Assembly (NCBI RefSeq): GCF_003086295.3
Contig: NC_092045.1
Coordinates: 93,696,693 to 93,760,692 of the forward strand
Length of the DNA: 64,000 bases
From: Arachis hypogaea
Taxonomy: Eukaryota; Streptophyta; Magnoliopsida; Fabales; Fabaceae
Direction: 5' to 3'
This document shows, piece by piece, positions 1 through 11,955 of the stretch. The position numbers were made by a program, and so were the translations under genes. The notes below the pieces were generated by a model that saw only the letters and a list, made by a program, of their open reading frames with translations, had not been told where the DNA came from and did not search any database. Position 1 is the first letter of the stretch; each line of letters opens with the position of its first letter.

Positions 1-24
1 GGTACTGTGCTCAAGGCACAAAAT

Positions 25-325
25 TACCGACGCGTACCCGTCCCTGATGCGTGCGCATCCTTTTCCACACATGGCCACCCACGCGTCCGCGCACTGTGCG
101 CCTTCGCGCCCTTTCTATTCTCTCCATGCACGCATACGCATCCTTGATGTGTACGCGTCACCTTAACCATAAGGCCACGAAGCGTGCACATACATGACGC
201 GCACACATTGCACGTGTTTTCGACACCAATGCAAGGTTACAGAGAGTTGTGCATGTGCGGTGCTGGCCTCACGAGTGAGGCACCACCTTGGCCACGTGCA
301 AGTGTACTGGACGCGTCCGCGTCCC
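25..325. repeat. CG-palindrome array (ACGCGT/GCGC type)
   Basis: Short CG-dense palindrome-like words such as ACGCGTNCGCGT recur in pairs a few bases apart, near 31, 81, 133, 180 and 310. One AGAGAGTTGTGC spacer word lies at about 241. The same grammar appears at 30600-31315 and 63308-63595. CG density contrasts sharply with the AT-rich surroundings. ORFs crossing the array are chance products of its composition. Confidence 0.7.
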
Positions 326-394
326 CTTTCATTTGTGCACATCCGTGCATCTGCACGCAGTACGCATGTGCGTCACATGCACCGCCCAGTTCCG

Positions 395-804
395 TCTTCT
401 TACTTCTTTCTCCCTACCTCTTTCTTCTTCCTTTCTCACTTTCTTCTCCTCCCCTCTCATCCTTATTCCCCTTCTATTCTTCTATTTGTAACATTTGCAT
501 ACTCACATTCATGGCATTTTAACTTCATTGTTTCTTCTCCCTTTCTTTCTATATCTGTTGTTCTCACATTGGTGTTAAAAAGTTTCTTACTCAACTGTTG
601 CATATTTCTTGCATTATTTTGGGTGCTCCTTGAATTGTTTGCTATTTAGTTGCCATGTCCTATTCTTCTATTATTTTCTCACTTACATGTTGTAGCTACC
701 ATGAAGTTGAGAACCTTATTATTTGGCACTAGCCCACAGATATTTTATTTCTTTTCATATCTTTGCTTGTGGGTTCTTTCCTTTCCTTTTTCTCTTCTTT
801 CAGG
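395..804 (+). promoter_or_regulatory. Pyrimidine-rich tract and acceptor-like site before accessory ORF
   Basis: A C/T-rich stretch (about 395-480) is followed by AT-rich sequence and a second pyrimidine run ending in TTCTTTCAG at 795-803, directly before the ATG at 805. The intact element at 32181-32193 has the same arrangement. A 3' splice site used to make a subgenomic mRNA for the accessory ORF is the inferred role. Confidence 0.4.
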
Positions 805-981
805 ATGGCCACCAAGAGGGAAAAGGGAAAGTTTCTAACTGGAGCATTAAACAAGTCTGCTGCACAATCTTTAGAGATAGGCACCAGTTGGATCAACCCG
901 CCCACTTGCGCATCTCATCATGCACTGAGGACGGTGCAATCTTTAAGTGTGTGGAGGTCGATACCGACTTCCGTAGGTTAG
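805..981 (+). pseudogene. Accessory plant-transposon ORF, internally deleted
   Basis: The ATG at 805 opens a 58-codon frame with a Lys-rich start (MATKREKGKF), resembling the Lys-rich start of the 404-aa ORF at 32194-33408. The 3' part (about 925-975) aligns with the end of that ORF and its downstream sequence, but in another frame. About 1.1 kb of the middle, carrying the whole plant-transposon domain, is missing. The product is almost certainly non-functional. Placement after a palindrome array and pyrimidine tract, and before a long 3' untranslated region, matches the intact element. Confidence 0.6.
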
Positions 982-1675
982 TTAGTTCCTTCTCAACACA
1001 AATGTGAGATTTTTTTGTTAGGTTATTGTTGCATTTGCAAGTTTGATTGCATGTTTGTTTGTTTTTGTGCATATTCTACCACTGCTTGGTTGAAATGATG
1101 AATTCTTCTTCAAGAAACTTCTTATAGCATTTTACTAATTTGAATAAAATTTTTGTTAAACTTGTTTGAAGAAATAATATATTGGAACATGGTTTAGAGC
1201 TCGAACACACAAAACTAGTGAGATTTTGAGCCTAGTTGATTGGTTGCATTTTATCAACCAATATTTTGTTTTGGTGTGTGTTGTTCTCTCTAAAATTGTG
1301 ATCTATATCTTGCTTAATTCTATATTTCTATGGTTTGATGTATGCATGCACTTATATGATTGAGGCCTTTGTTTCTCTGAGCTTACATACCCATATGGCC
1401 TTACCCTTTCATTATCCCTTGAAACCAATCTTGAGCCTATTTTATCCCATTGATTCTTTACTTTACCACATCACTAACTCTAAGCGGAAAACAATAATGT
1501 CCCTAATTTGAATCCTTGGTTAGCTTAGACTAGTGAGAGTGCTCACGAAATAAATGTGGTAAAATTAGGTTGGAAATATTTGGTTTGAGAATTGGGTGTT
1601 GTGTAGTCTTGAGAGAATATGAACAAGAATGTTAAGCACATGCTTATGCATGCAATACTTTAATCATATGCATTG

Positions 1676-1746
1676 AGAAAAAACATAAGAAAAAAAAGAG
1701 AAATGAAAAAAAATATGAGAAAAAGAAAAGAAAAAAAAGAGCAAAT
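1676..1746 (+). repeat. A-rich purine tract
   Basis: Nearly pure A with scattered G, followed by GGGGACAAAATGCCCC. The intact element has the equivalent tract at 34131-34260, followed by a similar GGGACAAAAGGCCCC. The tract therefore belongs to the element's 3' region, but it is not the primer polypurine tract, which should abut the LTR. Confidence 0.6.
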
Positions 1747-2130
1747 AATAAATAGGGGACAAAATGCCCCAAGTTAAATTTGGGATGTTTGAGTATGTGC
1801 AAAACATGGTTAATGGATAAGTTAGGTTGTGTATTTTGATTACATGGATGGTCCTAAGTTAGGTGGGAAGTTTAGGTTAATTAAGGGTTCAGATTCTAGT
1901 CCACTTGACCAAATACAATCCTACCTTGACCCTAACCCCATTACAACCCTTAAAAGACCTCTTGATATGTGTATCTGTGCATTAATTCTTTGTTGATTGG
2001 TAGAAGAAGAGCAAGCCTTATAAAGCAAGATTAGTAGAGAATTGAGAGAATCGAACCTTAAACACCTGAGCGATTAGAGTGTATACACATCCAGTGAGGG
2101 TTCGATGCTCGATTCCTTGTTCCCGGCTTT

Positions 2131-2262
2131 CATAAGCTATATTCTTTTGCAAGTTTACTTGTACCTTATTTTATGATTTGAATTAGTGAGATCCAGTTCA
2201 TATTTCTTCTTGAAGGATTTGCAACGAGGATTTATTGTGAATTCTAGAACACACGAGAATCC
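2131..2262. other. Unassigned junction sequence
   Basis: This stretch lies between the last recognisable retrotransposon sequence and the first base shared with the right-hand composite copy. No gene, LTR end or target duplication is recognisable. Confidence 0.5.
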
Positions 2263-5200
2263 GTTCATCAAGCAACCTAGATACCGCAGTCATTACAATT
2301 TAGTTAAATGTGTGATTGTACTACTTTATCAGTTTAACCAAATACATGATTCGTACATAACAAATTTACTAGACATGAAAGTAAATTTTTTTTAAAATAA
2401 TATTACTTACGAGCCTTTCCTCTGTTGTGGTAGGTCAGATGGTTCCACGATACGAAACTTAGAAATCCGAGGTACAGTGATTTCACTAGAATTGTAGAAA
2501 AATTTGTGTTCTAACATTCGTTCAATGAATATAGCCTGTGTGACATAAAATATGGTTGGATACTGTGTAGCGCAAGCAATGTAACAGGTTAATTTTGTTT
2601 ACCTGTCTAAAATGGTTAGATTATAAAAAATTTAAAAATTATTAAATCGATATTAGTGTTAACAAATGAACCTTAATTTCAAATTAAACAAACGACTAAA
2701 TCACTTACAAACCAAATATAGCAACGATCTTAAAATACAAATTCAAATCGTAATTTTAAATGATGTGGTGTCCTTTTTTTCGTTATATACAAAACATTCA
2801 AAATTAATAGAGAATAAAAGTTGAAAAATTTTACTTTTTAAAAAAATAAAACTGGAGTACTTACCATAGTTTCAACTGATAATATTCTACCATAGTTTTT
2901 ATCTGGTATTTTACAAGAATCAAGCACAAACGATCCTCAGGAACCAATCCTTATTGAGGTCGTTAATGGGGATAAAAATCCACTTATTTACAAAATAATG
3001 AGGATTGTGAGTCTATGCTATTAAGATAAATCTACAATTTGGATTAAATAAAACATATTTTATTTACTAAAAATTAAAGGACTTACCCTTGGCAAGTACT
3101 CAATCTTATACAAGTAGTTATCTGCATATTGTTCTCTTAGTTGATTGGGTGCTCTGGACCATGTAAGTGCTAGTTGGTGATTATATTGTCATAAAAAATA
3201 TGACATCAAATTATTCATATGCTGCTTGAAACTTAAACCAAACAAAATATCAAATACAAATTTTCTCGGGGTATTCTTGCACTAAAACTTACCAAAAAGG
3301 TTGTTGGCAGAAACCATATGGATGACAATTTGTTAAGCTTTTTTATACTCTTGTGTGAGAATGCACGTAACAGAATCTATAACCTACAAACAAATACATT
3401 TATATCTTTTTAATCATATGATACATAACATTAACATTTTGTACTTTTCATGTTAAATAATAAAAAATAAATATTTACAACTTGGATGACTTGTTCTCCT
3501 GGAATTAAGGTGGCTAAACTTTCTCTATTTGCATATGAGGTACGAGTTGACACCAAACTTCATCCCTTTACGAATACACATGCAAATATATAGTTCTGGA
3601 AATTGTTGTTACCGAAGTATAAAATAGACTTGCATCAAATCAAATAGCGTTATAAGGATTTACCGATTAACTTGGAACTTTAAATCCGGGACAAAAATAT
3701 AAGCGGCCCAAGCAAGCTCATCCGTCGTTAGAATCATGTCCTCTAGTGTTCTAAAACTAAGGGGCATCCACGGCAAACATGAAGCCGTCATCATGTGTAA
3801 TCAAACAATAAAATTAAAAACAATAATACTAAACAATGTAATTACAATACAAGTTCATGTTTTTATACACATACCTGTGGAATTTTCGGGCCACATGAAC
3901 AGCGCCAACGCAAATGATGAGGTACCCTTTTTACTAATATATATTCCCATATTTGAATTTCAATCTAATTCAGATGATATTCGTGGGGAGATATTTGGTT
4001 TGAAGAGCTCCTCGAGAGTAACGTCGTTTGCGTGCTTATCAGAATTGTTGCTAGGGGAGAATTTGTGTAGGGTGGGTTGTACAACTGTTTTATAACATTC
4101 TTCGGATCAAATAAATTTTCCCATTATTTTATCTATGTCAACTTTGTTATCAGCTTTTGAGTTATTGATATTTGTTGTATTATTAATAGCTAAATTTTTT
4201 ATCTACGGATTGTCCGATCTAGTTCTATTAACAGCATACAATGGATAAGCCATTTGTGTTTGTTTTTCGATGATTTTTGTCAGAGAGGTTATGGCTATTG
4301 TCATCTTATCAACTGCATTAGTAAAAATAATTTCACACTGGTAGTGGTACTATTTGTAGTTGCGTGGTGAGTGAGCTTCAACGTGTTGAGACTGGTTCTT
4401 GTTAAGGGGTGAGTTCACCTCCTTTTGTTTCTTGTTACCCGTATTTAAACTTCCATGAAAGCTATATTTTAAATGTTGCACATAACACACAAATTACGAA
4501 TATATATTTAAAACATCAACAAATACTAAATAATTAATAAACCTTAATATCGTATTCTAAAGAGTACATAAAACTTAATGAAAATTAATTCATATAAAAA
4601 ATTTATCACAAAGACTGTACTTTATTTTTTCCTTTATAACTAAAAAAATACAGTTTATATCTTTTAGGCATTACAATATCAAAAATAATAAAATTGAAAG
4701 CATAAACATATAGAGTTTTTATTCTAAAATATTCATAGTCATAAACATAGAGCATATATGAGTAGTGTAGCTTTTTGAAGTTGAAAAAATAATTACATTG
4801 TTCTTCACGAAACATACGCTAAAATATTAATCTAATACATTTTTCCACGAGTTATGTTGCAGAATAATTATTTACACAGGGAAGAATGATTTATGATTTA
4901 AAAATTGTAATTAAAAACAATCTACAAAATCTCAGAAAATGTTTAAAATCTTGTACTAAAGATATGTACTAATAAATAATAAAATGATTTTTTTCTATTA
5001 TATTAAATAGTACAGAATAATAATTAAGTATTAAATTAATGTTAAGAAAAACATAAAATTGGACTTAGATCTATTATTCACATAGACCGATCATAATATA
5101 ACGACCATATTCTGTTGGAGAATAAAGTTGGATCGGTTACCTTGATGATGTATCTATTATTTGCTTCGGTATTTTTTTCCTCTGCTTTGTCCTATTCTTG

Positions 5201-5301
5201 TCCATGACATTTATACAAGGCTCTGACGATTCGCTTGTGACATTGATGGTAGATCTATCTCTTCTCTTACTCGGCTTCCTTCCTCTCCCCCTCGAAGACA
5301 T
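2263..5301 (-). pseudogene. ULP1/C48 cysteine-protease-like gene, copy 1 (3'-truncated)
   Basis: Exons read right to left. The ATG at 5301 opens MSSRGRGRRPSKRRDRST (using the better-preserved copy 2). Around 3680-3780 is DMILTTDELAWAAYIFVPDL, around 3500 NRESLATLIPGEQVIQV, around 3100-3190 a segment ending YLYKIEYLPR before GTAAGT, and around 2900-3000 the histidine region WIFIPINDLNKDWF. The family normally has HW at that point; here the His codon reads Asp. The Cys motif at about 2290 reads NDCGI followed by TAG where Trp is expected. ULP proteases remove SUMO-type modifiers; in plants, related genes travel in transposons. The C-terminus is missing here but present in copy 2. Not functional. 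Confidence 0.65.
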
Positions 5302-8300
5302 GTTTTTGTCATAATAGTTAATTCAAGTTAAAATTAACTAAGATTTTTCTCATATGAATAGTTGAATTATAAAAACTTTTGACTATCTATGATCTAGGTG
5401 CTCCGAATTTATAAGGGCTAATGTTGAATATATTCCATAAATTATAATTTCAAATATTAAATTTTGTACAAATCAATTTTAAAGTGATGAAATCCAATTT
5501 GTTTTAAATATACATAATGTTGGCAACATTTGAAAAATACACTCAATTATCAAATTTAACTGATAGTTTTCTTTTAAATTTTTTTAAAAATATCATTCAA
5601 ATATTACAGCTTGATAAAAGTATGTTAATTATTATTGAAAACAACGATTTCTTTTCTGTTACATTATTTTCTGTTCAACCGGGAACCGACGAAGAAAACA
5701 GTCTGGTCCAACATGTGAAACTGACAAATTAAATAGTGGTTGAAAACTGTTGAACCGGCCTGTTATCCACCCTTTTTCAGCACTCACGTTACGAATAACG
5801 CGACACCATGACTGGTTGTGCAACTAGGAGTAGTTCAAAGAGGTCGTAACGTCAATTTTTTTAATAATTCATTTGGTGACTAATTTTATTTTATTTTAAA
5901 TTTATTCCTTCCATACCTTACCTTTTTTTATGTCTATGCGTTAGCAATTATTTATTAAATTTTATCCGATTATTAACTTATTTAATTATCAATCTGACAT
6001 TATTCATGTGTTTTTTTTTTGAAGATTAAATTCAACGCATAAAAAAGAGATGGAAAAGAAAACCACATAGAATGAAATCATCACCGCGAAAAATGCTGTT
6101 TGTGATGTATCTTCTAGGTAAATCTCAATTATGTATTTCTGATTAAAACTACACATTATGAAAAAAGTATCTAAATTGTATATAATTTGTTCCAGGTAGT
6201 ATGTGTAACCTTTTATTTTTTAAAATCTACACCACCGTGGTAGCACGATTTATATGCAACTAATTATTCCACACCCTCTACTATAATTAACATGTAACGA
6301 CCTATCCCACGCTACCAAAGCACAAATCAAAAGAATATGCGTACCTTTGTGATAAAAATAATCCTATTACTTTTAAATTAAAATGTCGTGGTTCTAAAAC
6401 ATGATAAAAGTATATTATATTCAATTCTAAGATTATTAATGAATGTACTTATATTCCTTTCAAAATAATTTACAATAGCATGAGCGTTAATCATAATTTC
6501 AAAATTTTAACAAAAATGAATACGATATTTATTCAAAATATTATAATTTAAATATTTTACATACATGTACTTGTATTGATTAATACAAATCATTTATTTA
6601 AATTAAACCATCAAACTGATGAGAGTACATATTTTTAAAAATTTTAATTTAAAAAATTCCATTGTGTTTATTGTGTAGATAAAATTTAACTGTTTCAAGT
6701 CGTTATTTTTTTAAAAATCGACTAAATAAAATTAATGAAATGAATATAATAATACAATGTAAACAACTTTATAAAACTAAATTAAATTTATTAATTTGAA
6801 TTATATCTATTTAAATTTTAGATAATACAATAAAAAATCCTAAAAAATGTGATTTTACTTTGTTTCGAGATTTAAATTATTTTTTTATGTTTTAGGATTG
6901 AATAAAAACCGCTGATTAAGTTGGTTCAATATACTACATAATTTTGTTTATTCTTAATAATTTTAAATTGTAATATAGGTTTAAGCACAATTAAAAGTAA
7001 ACATTTAACTACATTTTCTCAATTTAAATGGATCAATTTGATTTCATAATAAAAAATATATCCCTGGTGCTTAATTTAACATGATGGCTATACATAGATC
7101 CTAAAAGTTTTTTTATTTAATTAAAATAAAAGATAATCAAATTTATTTGATTCTCCTAAATGAAAATTGAAAACATAAAATCTCCTAAATCAATGTATAT
7201 GAACATGGTAGGGCATAGAGTTTTATCTTTTTTTTTTTCGACCTAAATCAGCATAGACTAACATGATCTACGTGCTACTAACAAATCCATCCCAACCTAG
7301 CACGATTTACGTTTAAAACCCGACCTCAACCTTAATTCAACTTAGCACGACATATGTATATTGATCACTTATCTTACATAAACAAATTTACCTAAATTTT
7401 ATTTTATAATCATATTTTTCTAACAACCACCATAGCTTCCTATTTTAATTTACTTTGTACATTAGTTATTTTACATTAAAAAATATTCACCAATTTTTCT
7501 TTACTTTTAAACTCCAATAACAATAATTTTTTTATAGAGTACTTTCAAGTTTTTTATGGTCAAACAAAAATTAAAATATGGTAATCTCAGCAAATATGTT
7601 ACGATTTAAGCCATGTTAAATAAGTAATCATATATTTGAGTACATTAAAAATATTTTTAATTTATATCATATTGTAATTATTTTCTATTTTATTACAATT
7701 TTTATGGCTCATTTATCAAAATACTATTTTTTTATGAAAAAATATCTTTAACGGATTATACTGTGTAGTATTTTATCATAACATTTGATTTTGATAAAAA
7801 TACATCATTTTATATTAGTATAACATCAATTAATTAATTAATACGTTAAGTTTTTAAATGTAATAATATTTGAAATACTATGTTAATCTAATTAATTAAT
7901 TAAAATTTTTTTAAATATCAATTACGTATAAAAGAGTGGTATGCCGAACAAAAAATCTTATATACTATCTCTTTATTCTTCTAAAAACGTAAGATGTTTC
8001 ATTCCACTAGTCATTGTTGAAGAAATACTTAATACTAATAAATTGCAACATTTCAATTAGTCGGGCTAAAGCATTAAGATTTATCGATTTGTAAGTAAAT
8101 CGCGGACAGGTTTGCTAGTTACATCTTGGTTAAAATTTGAACCGTATTAATAATTTTTATGCATAAATTTATTAATTAACCATGACTAAATATTTAAAAT
8201 TAACAACTATATAATTTTACAATAATAAAAGTCAATTGTCTTACGATTATTTTTTTAGTATTCGTTTATTAGTTTTATTTTTTATATTTTAAGACTATGT

Positions 8301-8555
8301 AAATTAAATTATTATTAAATAGATTCTTCTTATGCTATTTTTTTGGTATTTTCTCACAAGGAGAGACCTATATGACAGTCTAAAACAAAAGAAACTGTTA
8401 ACTATAATTTAATTTCGTACTTGTGTAGCCAAACTCTTTCCAAGGAGAATACACAAGCCTCCCTCAACAATTTATTTGTCAGCAATCAACATTTAAATTT
8501 ATTCTCAGATCCTATGTATTAGTGTTTAACTGAATACATTGATTCAAAGATTTTG
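5302..8555. other. AT-rich head-to-head spacer between the two ULP-like genes
   Basis: About 3.2 kb of very AT-rich DNA. A short exon-like stretch with a donor-like GTAAAT is seen at 6040-6118. In the other copy, a 60-bp coding-looking piece lies near 48346-48405; it is deleted here at about 6249. No complete gene is visible. Promoters of both divergent genes would be expected here, but no box can be assigned with confidence. Confidence 0.5.
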
Positions 8556-9162
8556 ACGGTGAAACAAGAGGTCCAAAGGACGATACACCAAGAGTTTCAA
8601 AATTTGGCCCAGACATTAACTCCTCCTACAAATAGGGTAATGTCTACTTCTGGAGGTGAAAAAGCAAATGGCAATAGGGTAAGTAACAAAAATTAGTTAT
8701 CTTTGTTTTAAGTATTTTTTAACGTTTGCCAACAGCAAATTTCATGGTTAATAGTAAGTGAATATAGTAACATATGAACAATAAAAAACTGTGTTTAATA
8801 AAACTAAAAATGATCAAAATAAATATTTGTAATGTATACATTTAATATGCAGCCAACTAATCGTGATTGACAACTGTATAAGTTGGATGTCGGCAAATGT
8901 GAAGTTGAAAGGTTGCGTTCATTGACAATACCAATAAATAAAAATTATTTTATTAAGATTATGTTCAGTATGAATAATTTGCGTATGATTTCATAATTAT
9001 TTATATTTCAGTTAACGTTTGAAATCCCCAAAGAAATGCTCGTTAATGAAGAAGAAGCAATGGTAGCTATATATTTATATAATGCTAATGACTCCCCCGA
9101 GTAAGTATCTTGTTAATATACATATAGATAAAGTTGTTAGACATTTTATTTCATGTGGTAAG

Positions 9163-9225
<63 letters not shown>

Positions 9226-10465
9226 TTACAACAGCGAAGAAATACTTGTACATAAAGGTGTAGATGGTTGTAGAAGATCATTCGATACACTTAAGCCTAT
9301 GCGATAGATAGATGCTAATGTAAAACTCTAAATTGCACTTTAAATTTTTTATTTTTAAACCTCTTATACTAATTTTATTTGTTATCTTTAATCTTTCTAG
9401 ATATTAACAATGGTTGTATGCACAATGACTCATGAGGAAAAAATTCGTTCCAGAGGTCCGCCTAGGGTCTCAGTAAGTCATAGGAAGTCAAAGTTTACTA
9501 TATGGTGTCATAAAACAACCAATTTGAATCGTAATTTTTCTTGATTGTAAAATTTGTTAGGAACAAGCACTTTCGTTTTGCTACCCATCAACAACTGTGG
9601 TAATAGACCATTCAGTATATTTATTTGATATTAGCAGCTTACCAAAGGTAGCTATGTATTTGTTTTAAATTTGAAACCTACCCATTTACTATCATTTGCC
9701 ATGATATGTTTTTATACTCTTGAATTTTTATGATTTTTAGATTTATGTACCAATTAAGGACAACTATAAATACTGGTACTTATTATGTGTTGATGTGAAG
9801 AAGAGGAAGTTAATATGTGTAGATCCGATGCAACAAAAATCAAGAAAAACCATAAGGGAGCAACAGATTCGACAACTAGTGAGTTATTCATGCTTCTAAA
9901 TTAAATTTGTTGCCCATAACTCATTTAATTTTCAGCAACAATTACTTATAATGATATTTCCTATCAATGTAGACAAATTTCATTGACTAGATGATTCATG
10001 AACAATTGCTCGATGAAATATTAGAGGGCAAGTCAAATTTGGATGAAGTTGCATATCAACTTGGTGAATTTTGGATCTACTATCCACAGAATCTTCTACA
10101 ACAAGAAAACTCGTAAGGCAAGTTACTATATGAATTTAAGCAAATTCAAATAACTATTTAATGAAAGTGAAGCTAATATTTTATACGTATCCATCAGGTT
10201 TGATTCTAGCATGTGGGTTGCTAGATGGCAGCTATATGCTGAGGCCAGAAATTCATTTATCATACCAGTGAGTATAACATTATAATTGCTTACATTATAT
10301 CCATATTAAATAGAATCTTCACTAATTTATTAATTTTACAACATGCAGCCAGTGGACGATACTATACGCATGCGATTGGTCTTAGACTTAATGCTGAGTA
10401 ATTACAATAAGGCCAAAGAAATCACCATCAATGCCGCAAAGAAATTGGTCACCAAAATAAATTGA
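8556..10465 (+). pseudogene. ULP1/C48-like gene in plus orientation, copy 1
   Basis: Exon-like segments: 8560-8680 (ends GGGTAAGT); 9011-9101 (LTFEIPKEMLVNEEEAMVAI), joined across the ATT-repeat intron to 9235-9306 (EEILVHKGVDGCRRSFDTLK); 9740-9885 (IYVPIKDNYKYWYLLCVD); 9970-10110; 10198-10268 (FDSSMWVARW); and 10349-10465 (DDTIRMRLVLDLMLSNYNKA), ending in TGA. The order matches the ULP-like family. The His-Trp motif reads Tyr-Trp, and the Cys of the usual DCG(I/V)WVA motif reads Ser, so catalysis is lost. There is an in-frame stop near 8870. It lies head to head with the minus-strand paralogue. Confidence 0.65.
9163..9226. repeat. (ATT)n microsatellite
   Basis: About 20 uninterrupted ATT units inside the intron between two ULP-like exons. 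The matching intron of copy 2 has a much longer, interrupted array at 51363-51477. Confidence 0.95.
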
Positions 10466-11719
10466 AATGCAGCCATTTATTATCTTCATGATATGAGTTT
10501 TATTAATTTGTCTAAGTTTAAGATATATTGAATTTCATACATTGATAATGTTTGCTATTTTATTTTAGTAAGACTTTATATTAAAACGGTTTCCATTTAT
10601 TTGTTTCTAGTCCTGCCATTTTTTTCGATAGTATTATTTTATTTCCATTAATTTTACCAAAAATGTAAAATAAAAGGATGAAACGTTGCAACCTCATAAT
10701 TGAATGAAGGGTTATTAGACTTTATTATTATTAATATATGATATATGTAATGATTTTATATTTTTGATGATGATGATAGCGGTTGAATATAAGAAGTAAA
10801 AGTTGAGTGCCCTTGGGATTGATATGTGTGGTTGAAAGAATATGGATTAGTGATTAGTACCTGTTTTTTTTTTTTTAATTAAAGTTTTTGTATGTATTGT
10901 GAGTTGTTGGTGGGGAAAAAAGTTGGAAAAATAAAGCACACAAAGCGGGAAAAAAACCTTCTTTAAATATCTGATATTGTTTTAGTTCCCTCAGAGAGCA
11001 AAAGCAAGAGTTTTCCGGCAAGAATGCATTGTCAAAATCCAATATCCTCTCTTCCCCAATTCCCTTCTACATGTGGGGACTGGACAGCAAAAAAGCAACA
11101 AGAAGAAAAATCAAAATTTCGGTGATTATCATTAAAAAGACAATCTTCCATGAGAAAGATCTGGTAATTGCAAGAAAAGAAAAGGCTATTCGAGTGCATT
11201 CCACCACTCATCGTTAAGACAAACCCTAAATCCATTAAGACTCCAATTCTTGCTCTGCCAATTCACTCAGCTCCTACAAATGCAACTTCTTGCTCCGCCC
11301 TTTATCTTCGTGTGAACTTGATTGGTGACTGTAGGATCCAAAATTGGAAAAACCCTAATCCATCATCACAGAACCTCTTCGAGTCTTCCCTGTTGGTTTT
11401 CTCGTCTTCTCAAGGTTCTTATCTATTCTCTCTTCCATCGTCTTCTGTTCTCTAAATTTCCTTGGGTTATACCGTTATAAGGGTGCAGGGTGTATGAGTT
11501 TGTATCTGGGATATTAGCTTCGTGAAATTAGTCGGAATTGATAAACTGGTAACACATACAGTTCCTGAAACAAGTAAATAGGGAGATATAAATGCTGCTG
11601 AAACGGTAGGTTAGTAAGTGTTTTGGATTGATAAACTGGTAACACATACAATTTTCTGAATTTCCTTTTTGATATGTCCATTATGTTGATCATGTTAAAA
11701 TGTTGGTATGTTGTTTCAG
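10466..11719. other. Non-coding part of composite, with leader-like segment
   Basis: 10466-10990 is AT-rich sequence after the ULP-like stop codon, with no gene seen. 10990-11460 is less AT-rich and resembles a plant 5' leader or first exon, but no protein is recognised. About 125 bp of it is missing from copy 2 near 53450. At 11627-11652 a 24-bp stretch repeats 11534-11557 and marks a deletion scar. Confidence 0.4.
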
Positions 11720-11955
11720 CATCATGCTTCATCAACTACTATAATGGCCCTGCATTTGCAATATGTTCCTGGAGATCCAAATTCAGTTCTAAGTTGGTTG
11801 GAGCGTTGGTCAGCAACTAACATTTTGGAAACCAGTCCCCCAACCAAGAAAATTCGAGACGCTAAGCATCAGAGAAAGCAGGGTACTATTTCAGTAGGAG
11901 AAGCTCCATTGAGCAAGTCAAGACGTACTCGCCGAAAAAATTGTTATAATAAGTT
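11720..11955 (+). pseudogene. Captured IQD (IQ67-domain) gene fragment, copy 1
   Basis: After a TTGTTTCAG acceptor, the frame reads ASSTTIMALHLQYVPGDPNS, then a VLSWLERWS core and a basic KKIRDAKHQRKQG stretch. As recalled, this matches the region downstream of the IQ67 domain in plant IQD calmodulin-binding proteins (IQD28-32 type), where an ASSPTVMPL-like segment precedes a SWLERWS core. The IQ67 calmodulin-binding helices themselves are absent. The upstream exon seen in copy 2 (54410-54484) has been deleted here. It lies downstream of the plus-strand ULP-like gene, as expected for host sequence captured by a transposon. Not a complete gene. Confidence 0.55.

Larger units (their letters stand above)
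1..2130 (+). mobile_element. 3' half of an Athila-like LTR retrotransposon (remnant)
   Basis: The order of parts matches 31000-34690 of the intact element further right: CG-palindrome array, pyrimidine-rich tract, an ORF starting just after a TTTCAG acceptor-like site, an AT-rich 3' region, an A-rich purine tract, and a block containing GAGGGTTCGAT. The sequence is clearly diverged, so it is a related family and not a copy of that element. The polypurine tract and LTR expected after about 2130 are missing, and the 5' half lies outside the window. Lineage is inferred from this similarity only, because no pol sequence is present. Confidence 0.75.

Noticed and set aside
184..649. 112-151-codon ORFs at the left edge
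   Set aside because: They run from the CG array into the pyrimidine tract, giving Ser/Phe/Leu-rich peptides; not conserved with the intact element.
2066..2115. tRNA gene
   Set aside because: Only A/B-box-like words; no complete acceptor and anticodon arms can be drawn. Kept as a finding at 34606.
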